Positions 1 through 4,539 of a DNA stretch of 7,735 nt are shown here, one piece after another. Source of the DNA: Desulfobulbaceae bacterium (lineage in GTDB: Bacteria; Desulfobacterota; Desulfobulbia; Desulfobulbales; UBA5123); the NCBI GenBank assembly GCA_029865195.1, contig JAOUHH010000132.1, positions 1-7,735 on the forward strand, written 5' to 3'. Below the pieces are notes generated by a model. The model saw nothing but the letters and a program-made list of their open reading frames with translations. It did not search any database and was not told the origin of the DNA. The first letter of the stretch is position 1. Every line of letters begins with the position of its first letter. A program made the position numbers and the translations under genes.

Positions 1-555
1 CGGGAGAGGCTGGGGGTCTCCCGACTGCTGGCCTTGCTGTTCGGCATGGTTGGCGCGCTGTGGATCATCTTCCGGGGCGACTGGCACCTGTTGCTGGCCC
101 TGGCCTTCAACCGGGGCGACCTGATCTTTCTCGCCGGGTGCCTCGCCATGGCCCTTTACACCCCGCTGGTCAAGCTCTTCTACCAACGGGAACCCATGGC
201 GGTGATGACCTTTTGGGTACTGGTCACCGGGGTGGGCTGGCTGGTGCTGCTGTCGGCGCCCCGGCTGATGGCCGTGGAGTGGCGGCAGGTCCCCCTCGCG
301 GTCTGGGGCGGCATTGCCTATCTGGCTGTTTTCTGCACCATCATCACCTTCTTTCTGACCCACTTTGCCACGCCCCGCATCGGCTCCACCAGGGTCATGG
401 CCTACAGCTACTTCTATCCAGCCCTGGTCCTCTGCCTTGACTGGCTGCTGGGGCAGGAATTGCCCCCCATGCAGACCCTGCCGGGGATCATCATCGTTTT
501 GCTGGCCACGATGGTGCTCCAGCGCGGCGCGGAGCCGCAGGACTCCCACGACTGA
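1..555 (+). CDS. EamA/DMT-family transporter, C-terminal part (truncated by window edge)
   Basis: The frame is open from base 1 to a TGA at 553-555, so about 184 C-terminal residues are visible and the start lies outside the window. The protein is almost entirely hydrophobic, with five or six membrane segments separated by short charged loops. The last segments follow the pattern of the second EamA repeat: a helix opening with an R-[LI]-x-x-YSY-like stretch near residue 135, a loop containing LGQELPP, and a final helix ending at LQRG. Members of the drug/metabolite transporter superfamily have ten helices in two EamA repeats and move small metabolites across the inner membrane; the substrate cannot be read from sequence. 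The tail (AEPQDSHD) is short and polar. Family assignment is fairly secure, substrate unknown. The next gene on this strand is 340 bp away, so it is probably transcribed separately from the WYL operon. Confidence 0.85.
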   Translation, partial: RERLGVSRLLALLFGMVGALWIIFRGDWHLLLALAFNRGDLIFLAGCLAMALYTPLVKLFYQREPMAVMTFWVLVTGVGWLVLLSAPRLMAVEWRQVPLAVWGGIAYLAVFCTIITFFLTHFATPRIGSTRVMAYSYFYPALVLCLDWLLGQELPPMQTLPGIIIVLLATMVLQRGAEPQDSHD

Positions 556-581
556 TTGCGCCGCGCCACCCCGCCTTTTTT
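526..581 (+). terminator. Possible weak terminator after the EamA gene
   Basis: A GC-rich arm GGCGCGG (526-532) can pair with CCGCGCC (561-567), or with one mismatch with CCCCGCC (569-575), which is directly followed by six T (576-581). The loop is long and the left arm lies inside the coding sequence, so this is only a candidate. It sits between the convergent ends of the transporter and the small minus-strand ORF. Confidence 0.25.
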
Positions 582-780
582 ACAGCTTGATACAGCGCCC
601 CTGCCGGATGAAGGTGGGGATGGCGAGGTAATTTTCCAGCGCCCGCGCCTGTTGCCGGTGCGTCGGCAGCACCAGCTCGCATCCCTGCTTGGTGGTTGGC
701 CTTTCTGCGTCGCCAACGGTTGCCAAAATCCTCGATACCGCCATGAATCCCGCCATGATTCCCAATTCCCTGCTTGCCAT
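580..780 (-). CDS. Small protein of unknown function (66 aa), divergent from the WYL regulator
   Basis: I do not recognise this protein. The ORF reads MASRELGIMAGFMAV at its start and ends RQGRCIKL before a TAA at 580-582. The start is chosen from the ribosome site: GAGGAG (787-792, minus strand) lies six bases before the ATG at 778-780. Another in-frame ATG at 784-786 touches the Shine-Dalgarno and is less likely. The product is soluble, basic and has two cysteines (in KQGCELVLP and the C-terminal GRCIKL); no membrane segment or clear domain is visible. It runs divergently from the WYL-regulator gene, with 117 bp between the two starts including a strong inverted repeat, so the two may share control. 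It ends 25 bp from the convergent transporter gene. It could be a remnant of a longer protein or a chance ORF; the Shine-Dalgarno is the main support. Confidence 0.5.
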   Translation of the reverse strand: MASRELGIMAGFMAVSRILATVGDAERPTTKQGCELVLPTHRQQARALENYLAIPTFIRQGRCIKL

Positions 781-848
781 TTGCATCTCCTCATCTTAGG
801 GTTACTCGCAATCCATGCTTGTTTTGTCGTTGCAAATAGCCTACCCTT

Positions 849-877
849 GCACCTAAGACAGATGATGTCCCAGGTGC
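849..877. promoter_or_regulatory. Inverted repeat, candidate operator of the WYL regulator
   Basis: Two 12-base arms, GCACCTAAGACA (849-860) and TGTCCCAGGTGC (866-877), are reverse complements at 10 of 12 positions around a 5-base centre (GATGA). The dyad sits 20 bp upstream of the regulator's ATG and inside the region shared with the divergent small ORF. Nothing terminator-like follows that would end the regulator's own transcript, although a T-run is present at 881-886. A weak -35-like TTGCAA (830-835) lies such that a matching -10 would fall in the left arm, which would suit autorepression. Known WYL regulators of the HTH-WYL-WCX type bind long inverted repeats near their own promoters. 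It could instead be an RNA hairpin in the leader. Confidence 0.5.
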
Positions 878-897
878 GATTTTTTTGAGGATTTTTT

Positions 898-1911
898 ATG
901 GGCAAGGATAAGACAGCACTTTTGCGGCTGATCTTTATCGACAAGAAGATTCGGGAAGGGATGGCGTGCGGCATCCTCGCCAACTGCAGTTCCATGGCTG
1001 CCGAATATGAGGTGAGCAGCAAGAGCATCCTCCGCGATATCGATTACTTACGCTACCAAATGGCTGCGCCCATCGCCTATGACAGCTCCCGGCGGGGCTA
1101 TTATTACCAGGAAGAACAGTACCGACTGCCGGCCATCGATCTGACCGAAAGCGACCTCTTTGCCATCTGTATCGCCGAAAAGACACTGACACAGCATGAA
1201 AACAGCCCCGTTTACCACCGGTTGCGAACGGTCTTCGACAAGATCGAGGCCTCGCTGCCGGCCTCGGTGACTATCCAGCCGGACTGGCTGGCCGAAAGCC
1301 TGTCGGTGGCCCCGGAACCACAAACCAGCATCGACCAGGCGATCTGGAGCACGGTCACCGAAGGGTTGCGGAAACATCTCGCCCTGCATATCCTGCATGA
1401 GCGGCCCGGGGCAGATGCCCCCACGGAAAGGCGTTTCGACCCTTACCATATCGTCCATTGCGATGGGGAATGGTACCTGATCGGCTACTGCCATCTCCGT
1501 GCTGCCCAACGCACCTTGGCGATCTCCCGCATCCGTTCGGCAACCCTGCTGGCCGATGCCTTTACGGTGCCTGCCGATTTTAGCCCCGCGCCCTTCCATG
1601 GCGGCCGCTTCGGGCTCTTCGGCTCGGGCCGCGACCAGCTGGTCCGCATTCGCTTCAACCGGGATCATGCCCCCTACCTGCTGGAGAGGCAGTGGCACCC
1701 GGAACAGGAGATCAGCAAACTCGCCGATGGCGGCGTGGACCTGACGTTTCCGGCCGCCAATCTGCACACCGTGCGCCAATGGGTGTTGTCGTGGGGCAGC
1801 GGCGCCAAGGCGCTGGCACCTGCATCCCTGGTGGCCGCGGTCAGGACGGAATTGCAAAAGGCCGCAGCCAGCTATGGCGAAAGCGGAACACCCTTAGAAC
1901 AGGGAGGATGA
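898..1911 (+). CDS. WYL-domain transcriptional regulator (HTH-WYL-WCX), 337 aa
   Basis: The N-terminal 70 residues form a winged helix-turn-helix of the DeoR/YafY type: a basic first helix (about 5-20), a recognition region around AAEYEVSSKSILRDIDYLR (34-52) and a wing ending SSRRGYYYQ (63-71). The WYL domain spans about 145-225. It carries the literal motif E-W-Y-L (191-194) after FDPYHIVHCDG, and RTLAISRIRS (205-214) matches the conserved basic segment that contacts nucleic-acid or nucleotide ligands in this family. The C-terminal part (about 246-325) fits a WCX domain. Length is typical of full-size members. GAGG (887-890) lies seven bases before the ATG. The gene ends seven bases before the SPOR-NlpC/P60 lipoprotein gene, so the two are probably one operon. 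The dyad at 849-877 is the likely binding site. The ligand and targets are unknown; family assignment is firm. Confidence 0.92.
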   Translation: MGKDKTALLRLIFIDKKIREGMACGILANCSSMAAEYEVSSKSILRDIDYLRYQMAAPIAYDSSRRGYYYQEEQYRLPAIDLTESDLFAICIAEKTLTQHENSPVYHRLRTVFDKIEASLPASVTIQPDWLAESLSVAPEPQTSIDQAIWSTVTEGLRKHLALHILHERPGADAPTERRFDPYHIVHCDGEWYLIGYCHLRAAQRTLAISRIRSATLLADAFTVPADFSPAPFHGGRFGLFGSGRDQLVRIRFNRDHAPYLLERQWHPEQEISKLADGGVDLTFPAANLHTVRQWVLSWGSGAKALAPASLVAAVRTELQKAAASYGESGTPLEQGG

Positions 1912-1918
1912 GGGAACG

Positions 1919-2740
1919 ATGCGTGATTACCAAAAGGATTGGCGACGACTGCTCGCCTGGATGCTGACCGGCCTGATCCTCGCAGGGTGCGCGGGCCAGA
2001 AAATTGAAACGTCCGTGCTGGTCAAGGAAACGCCCTTGCAGGAAACGGAGACGGACGAAACATCGTTGCCCCTGCTCGGCTATACCATTCAGGTTGGCGC
2101 CTTCGCCAATCTGGATAATGCCGTCCGCCTGATGACATCCCTGCAAGGCCAAGGCCTTGAGGCCTACTACTTCAAACATTCCAGCGGATTGTTCAAGGTG
2201 CGGTTCGGTGACTTCACCACCAGGGAGGCGGCTCTGCAACGAGCGATCGCCCTGCAGAAACTTGGCGTCATCAAATCGTTTTACATCGTCAAGCCCACGG
2301 AATATGCGGTCGCCAGCCGCAAACACGACGGCAACGTAGCCCTGCGGAAAAGCCTGATCGAAACAGCCGAGCAGTTTTTGGGTATTCCGTACAAATGGGG
2401 CGGAGAATCATCCGAGGACGGTTTTGACTGCAGCGGTCTGGCGATGACCGTCTACCGGCTGAACGGCCTGAATCTGCCACGCAACTCGCGGCAACAGTAT
2501 CAGACGGGACGAGCGGTACAAAAGGGTGAACTGCGGCCCGGCGATCTGATTTTTTTCGCCACCATGGATGACGCGCGGATAAATCACGTGGGTATCTATA
2601 TGGGGAATGCCCGCTTTATCCACGCCCCCAAAACCGGCAAAACCATCCGCATCGCCTCGCTGGAAGACGAATATTTTGCCCAGCGCTACCGAGGCGGCCG
2701 CAGCTATCTGGGAAACGCCCCGCCTGGCGGCAAGCCCTAA
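1919..2740 (+). CDS. Lipoprotein with SPOR and NlpC/P60 peptidase domains, 273 aa
   Basis: A predicted envelope peptidoglycan endopeptidase. A signal peptide ends in the lipobox L-A-G-C, with the lipidated cysteine at residue 24; A25 and G26 follow, with no Asp at +2, which suits outer-membrane sorting. A SPOR domain (about 54-126) begins with the typical YTIQVGAFANLDNA and contains LFKVRFGDF; SPOR domains bind denuded glycan strands at division sites. The NlpC/P60 domain (about 143-268) has the catalytic cysteine in FDCSG (C171), a histidine in NHVGIYMG (H223) and the third polar residue in FIHAP (H235), so it looks active. NlpC/P60 enzymes usually cut gamma-D-Glu-meso-DAP bonds. The start is supported by GGGAGG (1902-1907), which overlaps the end of the upstream regulator gene. 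The order lipid anchor, SPOR, NlpC/P60 suggests septal peptidoglycan remodelling controlled by the WYL protein; that link is inference. Confidence 0.93.
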   Translation: MRDYQKDWRRLLAWMLTGLILAGCAGQKIETSVLVKETPLQETETDETSLPLLGYTIQVGAFANLDNAVRLMTSLQGQGLEAYYFKHSSGLFKVRFGDFTTREAALQRAIALQKLGVIKSFYIVKPTEYAVASRKHDGNVALRKSLIETAEQFLGIPYKWGGESSEDGFDCSGLAMTVYRLNGLNLPRNSRQQYQTGRAVQKGELRPGDLIFFATMDDARINHVGIYMGNARFIHAPKTGKTIRIASLEDEYFAQRYRGGRSYLGNAPPGGKP

Positions 2741-3621
2741 CGGAAGGCGTTGGCGAGATTCGCGCCGCGGGCATTGTCGAGATTTGCCCCTTTCAGGTCA
2801 GCGCGCGTCAGGTTGGCATCTGTCAGATCTGCCCCGGCAAGGTTCGCCCCGGCCAGATTCGCCCCGGCCAGATTCGCTCCCCGCAAGTCCGCGCCCTCGA
2901 GATTGGCCCCGCGCAGATTGGCGCTTCTGAGATTGCTGTTCCGCAAGCGGGCCCGCCGAAGGTCGGCGCCGGGCAGGTTGGCGTCGAGCAATCGCGCACC
3001 CTCCAGATCAACACCGGCCAGATTGCAGCCAGGGCAGTCCTGGGCCATCTCCAGATGGAAAAAACGGATATCGGTTTCGGTGTGTATTTCCGGCGGCGGC
3101 AGATGAGTGTATACCGGGAGACGTTCCTCGCGGGACACGGCCGCAGGACGGCTGCCGGAAGAGGTACTCGCTGTCGAGGGTTTCACCGGCCGGGAGATTG
3201 CGCCGCCGGCCGCATCGCGGGAATTGCCCTCCACTACCGTAAAGGTTCCGACCTGCGCCCCGTTATCGGTAAACTGACGGTATTCGTCCCCAACCTGATA
3301 AATCGTGTAGCAGAAATCCTCAACACCGCCCAACCGCTTGAAACGGAGGCAAAGCCTACCCTGCTCGTCAACCTGCCACCGCCCGGCGGTCTTGGTGTTT
3401 TCACTGTTGACGCCGGCGAGCTTGCCGTCGAAAAAGCATTCCACCGTTGCCTCGAGATCGTATTCCTTCATCTTCAGGGTATTGCCGCCGACCAGGGCGC
3501 TGACCGCCTCCGCCGACATCTTTTTACCGCCGGCGGCAATGGTGGTGTCCACCGCCTTGGTTCCACAGGCAACGAGCATGAAAATCAACGGAAGGGTCAC
3601 AACAAACGACGTCACACGCAC
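2737..3621 (-). CDS. Lipoprotein with DUF995-like domain and C-terminal pentapeptide repeats, 294 aa
   Basis: Start: the open frame reaches back to a GTG at 3651, but a perfect AGGAGG lies six bases before a second GTG (3619-3621). That gives a compact lipoprotein signal (MRVTSFVVTLPLIFMLVAC) with lipobox L-V-A-C and Cys19 lipidated. Residues about 36-131 resemble DUF995-type secreted beta domains: a glycine-containing GGNTL segment, then GRW-V-DEQGRLCLRF and DFCYTIYQVGDEYRQF, with two cysteines (91 and 104) spaced as a likely disulfide. A Pro/Ser/Thr-rich linker (about 140-185) follows, then DCPGCNL (195-201) and about 18 pentapeptide repeats of the A-[ND]-L-x-x type to the end. Such repeats form a right-handed quadrilateral beta-helix. 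Near the C-terminus the register breaks (ANLDN-ARG-ANLAN). The stop TAG overlaps the stop TAA of the convergent NlpC/P60 gene. Role unknown; an envelope binding or scaffold function is inference. Confidence 0.88.
   Translation of the reverse strand: MRVTSFVVTLPLIFMLVACGTKAVDTTIAAGGKKMSAEAVSALVGGNTLKMKEYDLEATVECFFDGKLAGVNSENTKTAGRWQVDEQGRLCLRFKRLGGVEDFCYTIYQVGDEYRQFTDNGAQVGTFTVVEGNSRDAAGGAISRPVKPSTASTSSGSRPAAVSREERLPVYTHLPPPEIHTETDIRFFHLEMAQDCPGCNLAGVDLEGARLLDANLPGADLRRARLRNSNLRSANLRGANLEGADLRGANLAGANLAGANLAGADLTDANLTRADLKGANLDNARGANLANAFR
2826..2885. repeat. 15-bp tandem repeat units inside the pentapeptide-repeat gene
   Basis: Four 15-base units lie head to tail (2826-2840, 2841-2855, 2856-2870, 2871-2885). 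Units two and three share GATTCGCCCCGGCCA apart from one base, and units one and four are more diverged. Fifteen bases are five codons, so each unit is one pentapeptide (ANLAG or ADL-x-x) on the minus strand. The near-identity of the central units suggests recent slippage expansion within the repeat helix. Confidence 0.8.
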
Positions 3622-3627
3622 AAAGCG

Positions 3628-3633
3628 CCTCCT
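3628..3633 (-). promoter_or_regulatory. Shine-Dalgarno deciding the start of the pentapeptide lipoprotein
   Basis: On the minus strand AGGAGG (preceded by TA) lies six bases before the GTG at 3619-3621. Its two AGG codons would encode Arg-Arg if translation began at the upstream in-frame GTG at 3651, which has no comparable site. The shorter form also gives a normal lipoprotein signal peptide. Confidence 0.75.
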
Positions 3634-3692
3634 TAGGGAAAACTGGAACACGGATCACTGCGGACAAGGCCTAACCAGTATCACCATAACGC

Positions 3693-3709
3693 AAAAAAAG
3701 TCGCCCGAC
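3693..3709 (-). terminator. Possible weak terminator after the zinc-ribbon gene
   Basis: Read on the minus strand, GTCGGGCGAC (3709-3700) can form a very short stem (GTC/GAC, four-base loop) followed directly by seven T (3699-3693). It lies 14 bases after the zinc-ribbon stop and before the pentapeptide lipoprotein. The stem is too short to be confident; it may only reduce readthrough between the two minus-strand genes. Confidence 0.3.
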
Positions 3710-3722
3710 AAATAGCTTGACC

Positions 3723-3890
3723 TTAATCCTCGATTTCAATATCGCTATGCCCGCAGATCGCACAGCGCAGCATGGGATCAAGCCGGTCAAAGACCAGCCG
3801 CCAATTCTCATCGGCGATCCGGCCGCCGATCTCCGCCTTGCACTCTTCACACACCCATTTGTCGCCACTCGGCGTTTCCCACAACTGCAT
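3723..3890 (-). CDS. Small two-CxxC zinc-ribbon protein, 55 aa
   Basis: The protein begins MQLWETPSGDKWVCEECK and ends HSDIEIED before a TAA (3723-3725). It has two CxxC knuckles, C14-E-E-C17 and C43-A-I-C46, the second followed by Gly-His, with 25 residues between. This is the layout of a zinc ribbon or rubredoxin-like metal site. The start is well supported: GGGAGG (3898-3903, minus strand) is seven bases before the ATG. The protein is acidic at its C-terminus, soluble and has no signal peptide, so it should act in the cytoplasm. It lies upstream of the pentapeptide lipoprotein on the same strand, 101 bp away, with a weak terminator-like element between, and divergent from the S4 gene. I cannot name the family; zinc binding is inferred from cysteine spacing. 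A larger overlapping frame on the same strand (3671-3958) has no such signature and is rejected. Confidence 0.78.
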   Translation of the reverse strand: MQLWETPSGDKWVCEECKAEIGGRIADENWRLVFDRLDPMLRCAICGHSDIEIED

Positions 3891-3942
3891 ACAAATTCCT
3901 CCCTTGGGGTATTGCCGGGCAAGTGATAACCAAAACCGCCCG

Positions 3943-3975
3943 CGGCTGGAGGTTGCAACCTGCCACCTCCAGCCG
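3943..3975. repeat. Perfect 11-bp inverted repeat with a nested 12-bp palindrome
   Basis: CGGCTGGAGGT (3943-3953) and ACCTCCAGCCG (3965-3975) are perfect reverse complements around an 11-base loop. Overlapping the left arm is a second, perfect palindrome AGGTTGCAACCT (3950-3961). The two structures cannot form at once in RNA. The element lies between the divergent zinc-ribbon and S4 genes, about 53 bp upstream of the zinc-ribbon ATG. It may be an operator, a leader hairpin of the zinc-ribbon transcript or, read rightward with the following AATTTTTA, a poor terminator. Confidence 0.6.
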
Positions 3976-4001
3976 TAACAAATTTTTACATTACTGGCTA
4001 T

Positions 4002-4032
4002 TTAACAGACAGTGGCCGCTGTGTGCTGTAAT
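4002..4032 (+). promoter_or_regulatory. Candidate sigma70-type promoter for the S4 gene
   Basis: TTAACA (4002-4007) matches the -35 consensus at five of six positions and TGTAAT (4027-4032) matches the -10 at five of six, but the spacer is 19 bases, longer than ideal. Transcription from here would start near 4039 and give an 80-base leader containing the hairpin and T-run at 4075-4103. Confidence 0.3.
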
Positions 4033-4074
4033 ATTTATGCATTTCAGTCGGCTCGCCGATAAACAACTCATACA

Positions 4075-4103
4075 GTCAGGAATCACTACCCCTGACGTTT
4101 TTT
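4075..4103 (+). terminator. Terminator-like hairpin in the S4 gene leader
   Basis: GTCAGG (4075-4080) and CCTGAC (4091-4096) form a perfect 6-bp stem with a 10-base loop, followed after one G by six T (4098-4103). The T-run ends two bases before the S4 gene's Shine-Dalgarno (GAGGT, 4106-4110). No other plus-strand gene ends nearby, so it is either an attenuator of the S4 gene, the end of a short plus-strand RNA, or chance. The stem is short for a strong terminator. Confidence 0.45.
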
Positions 4104-4118
4104 CCGAGGTAATGAAAT

Positions 4119-4337
4119 ATGATGGAGATTCCCATCCACACCGAGGTCATCCGCCTCGGACAGCTCCTCAAGCTAGCCGCCGTTGTGGAAAGCGGCAGTG
4201 AGGCCAAGGCACGGATCCAGGCCGGAGAGGTCATGGTCAACGGGGAAGTGGAAACCCGCCGGGGTCGGCAACTGCACCCCGGAGATGAGATAGGAATCGA
4301 CCAGGTAAGGTTGCGAATCATTCGTGAAGTTAAGTAA
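4119..4337 (+). CDS. S4-domain RNA-binding protein, YbcJ-like, 72 aa
   Basis: The whole protein is a single S4 domain. Its core, RLGQLLKLAAVVESGSEAKA (11-30), then IQAGEVMVNGEVETRRGRQL and HPGDEI, follows the S4 fold: two helices, the turn Q-A-G-x-V-x-V-N-G, and a basic strand. The spacing matches E. coli YbcJ, a stand-alone S4 protein of about 70 residues whose exact RNA target is not established. GAGGT (4106-4110) lies eight bases before the first of two adjacent ATGs (4119 and 4122); either could be used. The gene stands alone: it is divergent from the zinc-ribbon gene, and 200 bp of structured DNA separate it from the M23 gene. A hairpin with a T-run just upstream of its ribosome site suggests leader control. 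Possible roles include ribosome or rRNA binding. Domain call firm, role uncertain. Confidence 0.88.
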   Translation: MMEIPIHTEVIRLGQLLKLAAVVESGSEAKARIQAGEVMVNGEVETRRGRQLHPGDEIGIDQVRLRIIREVK

Positions 4338-4346
4338 AAAGGTAAC

Positions 4347-4390
4347 GGATCGTGACCAAACGTTTTTTTGTTGGCCTGAGTGCACGATCC
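4347..4390. repeat. 8-bp inverted repeat between the S4 and M23 genes
   Basis: GGATCGTG (4347-4354) and CACGATCC (4383-4390) are perfect reverse complements enclosing 28 bases that include a run of seven T (4363-4369) and a possible inner stem CCAAAC/GTTGG. It begins ten bases after the S4 stop. It may be the 3' end structure of the S4 transcript, but no T-run follows the right arm. The right part overlaps a candidate promoter for the M23 gene, so an operator is also possible. Confidence 0.45.
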
Positions 4391-4399
4391 TGTTAGTAT
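4371..4399 (+). promoter_or_regulatory. Candidate sigma70-type promoter for the M23-bactofilin operon
   Basis: TTGGCC (4371-4376) and TAGTAT (4394-4399) each match the sigma70 consensus at four of six positions, with a 17-base spacer. The following TATAAAAAA is AT-rich in an otherwise GC-rich region. A transcript from here would have a leader of about 135 bases carrying the hairpins at 4420-4434 and 4500-4519. Weak evidence. Confidence 0.3.
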
Positions 4400-4419
4400 A
4401 AAAAAGGTATGGGGGATAT

Positions 4420-4434
4420 AAGGGGCAATCCCTT
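4420..4434 (+). repeat. Small inverted repeat in the M23 leader
   Basis: AAGGG (4420-4424) and CCCTT (4430-4434) form a 5-bp stem with loop GCAAT. It is short and could be chance, but it is one of several dyads packed between the S4 and M23 genes. Confidence 0.25.
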
Positions 4435-4499
4435 GTATTGAACGCAAGCAATTTCGATCTTCTGTTGCGATTAGTACCTGATGTATAACCAGCACAACT

Positions 4500-4519
4500 T
4501 AGACCTCACCGAAGGTCTA
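4500..4519 (+). repeat. Perfect 7-bp hairpin 20 bp upstream of the M23 start
   Basis: TAGACCT (4500-4506) and AGGTCTA (4513-4519) pair perfectly with loop CACCGA. The stem ends nine bases before the Shine-Dalgarno TGGAG (4529-4533). It could be a 5' leader structure or an operator. There is no T-run after it, so it is not a terminator. Confidence 0.45.
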
Positions 4520-4528
4520 TCGAGTGAA

Positions 4529-4533
4529 TGGAG
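4529..4533 (+). promoter_or_regulatory. Shine-Dalgarno deciding the M23 peptidase start
   Basis: TGGAG lies six bases before the ATG at 4540. The in-frame ATG at 4528 overlaps this site and lacks a well-placed one of its own, so the four extra residues (MEHY) are probably not translated. Confidence 0.6.
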
Positions 4534-4539
4534 CATTAC

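Noticed and set aside
414..1028. Minus-strand frame spanning the transporter end and the WYL start
   Set aside because: Crosses two real genes and the intergenic dyad, with no recognisable protein features.
1048..1857. Long minus-strand open frame (269 codons) opposite the WYL gene
   Set aside because: It lies wholly antisense to a well-recognised protein, has no domain I can see, and long antisense frames are expected in GC-rich coding DNA.
2826..2885. CRISPR-like or mobile repeat
   Set aside because: Units are directly adjacent with no spacers and are in-frame pentapeptide codons.
3055..3636. Plus-strand open frame (193 codons) opposite the pentapeptide lipoprotein
   Set aside because: Antisense to a lipoprotein with signal peptide and repeats; no recognisable domain of its own.
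3671..3958. Minus-strand frame (95 codons) overlapping the zinc-ribbon gene
   Set aside because: No domain or good ribosome site; the 55-residue frame has two CxxC pairs and a strong Shine-Dalgarno.
4371..4386. Sigma54-like TTGG...TGCACG element
   Set aside because: The GG and GC are nine bases apart from G to G, not the spacing needed for sigma54.
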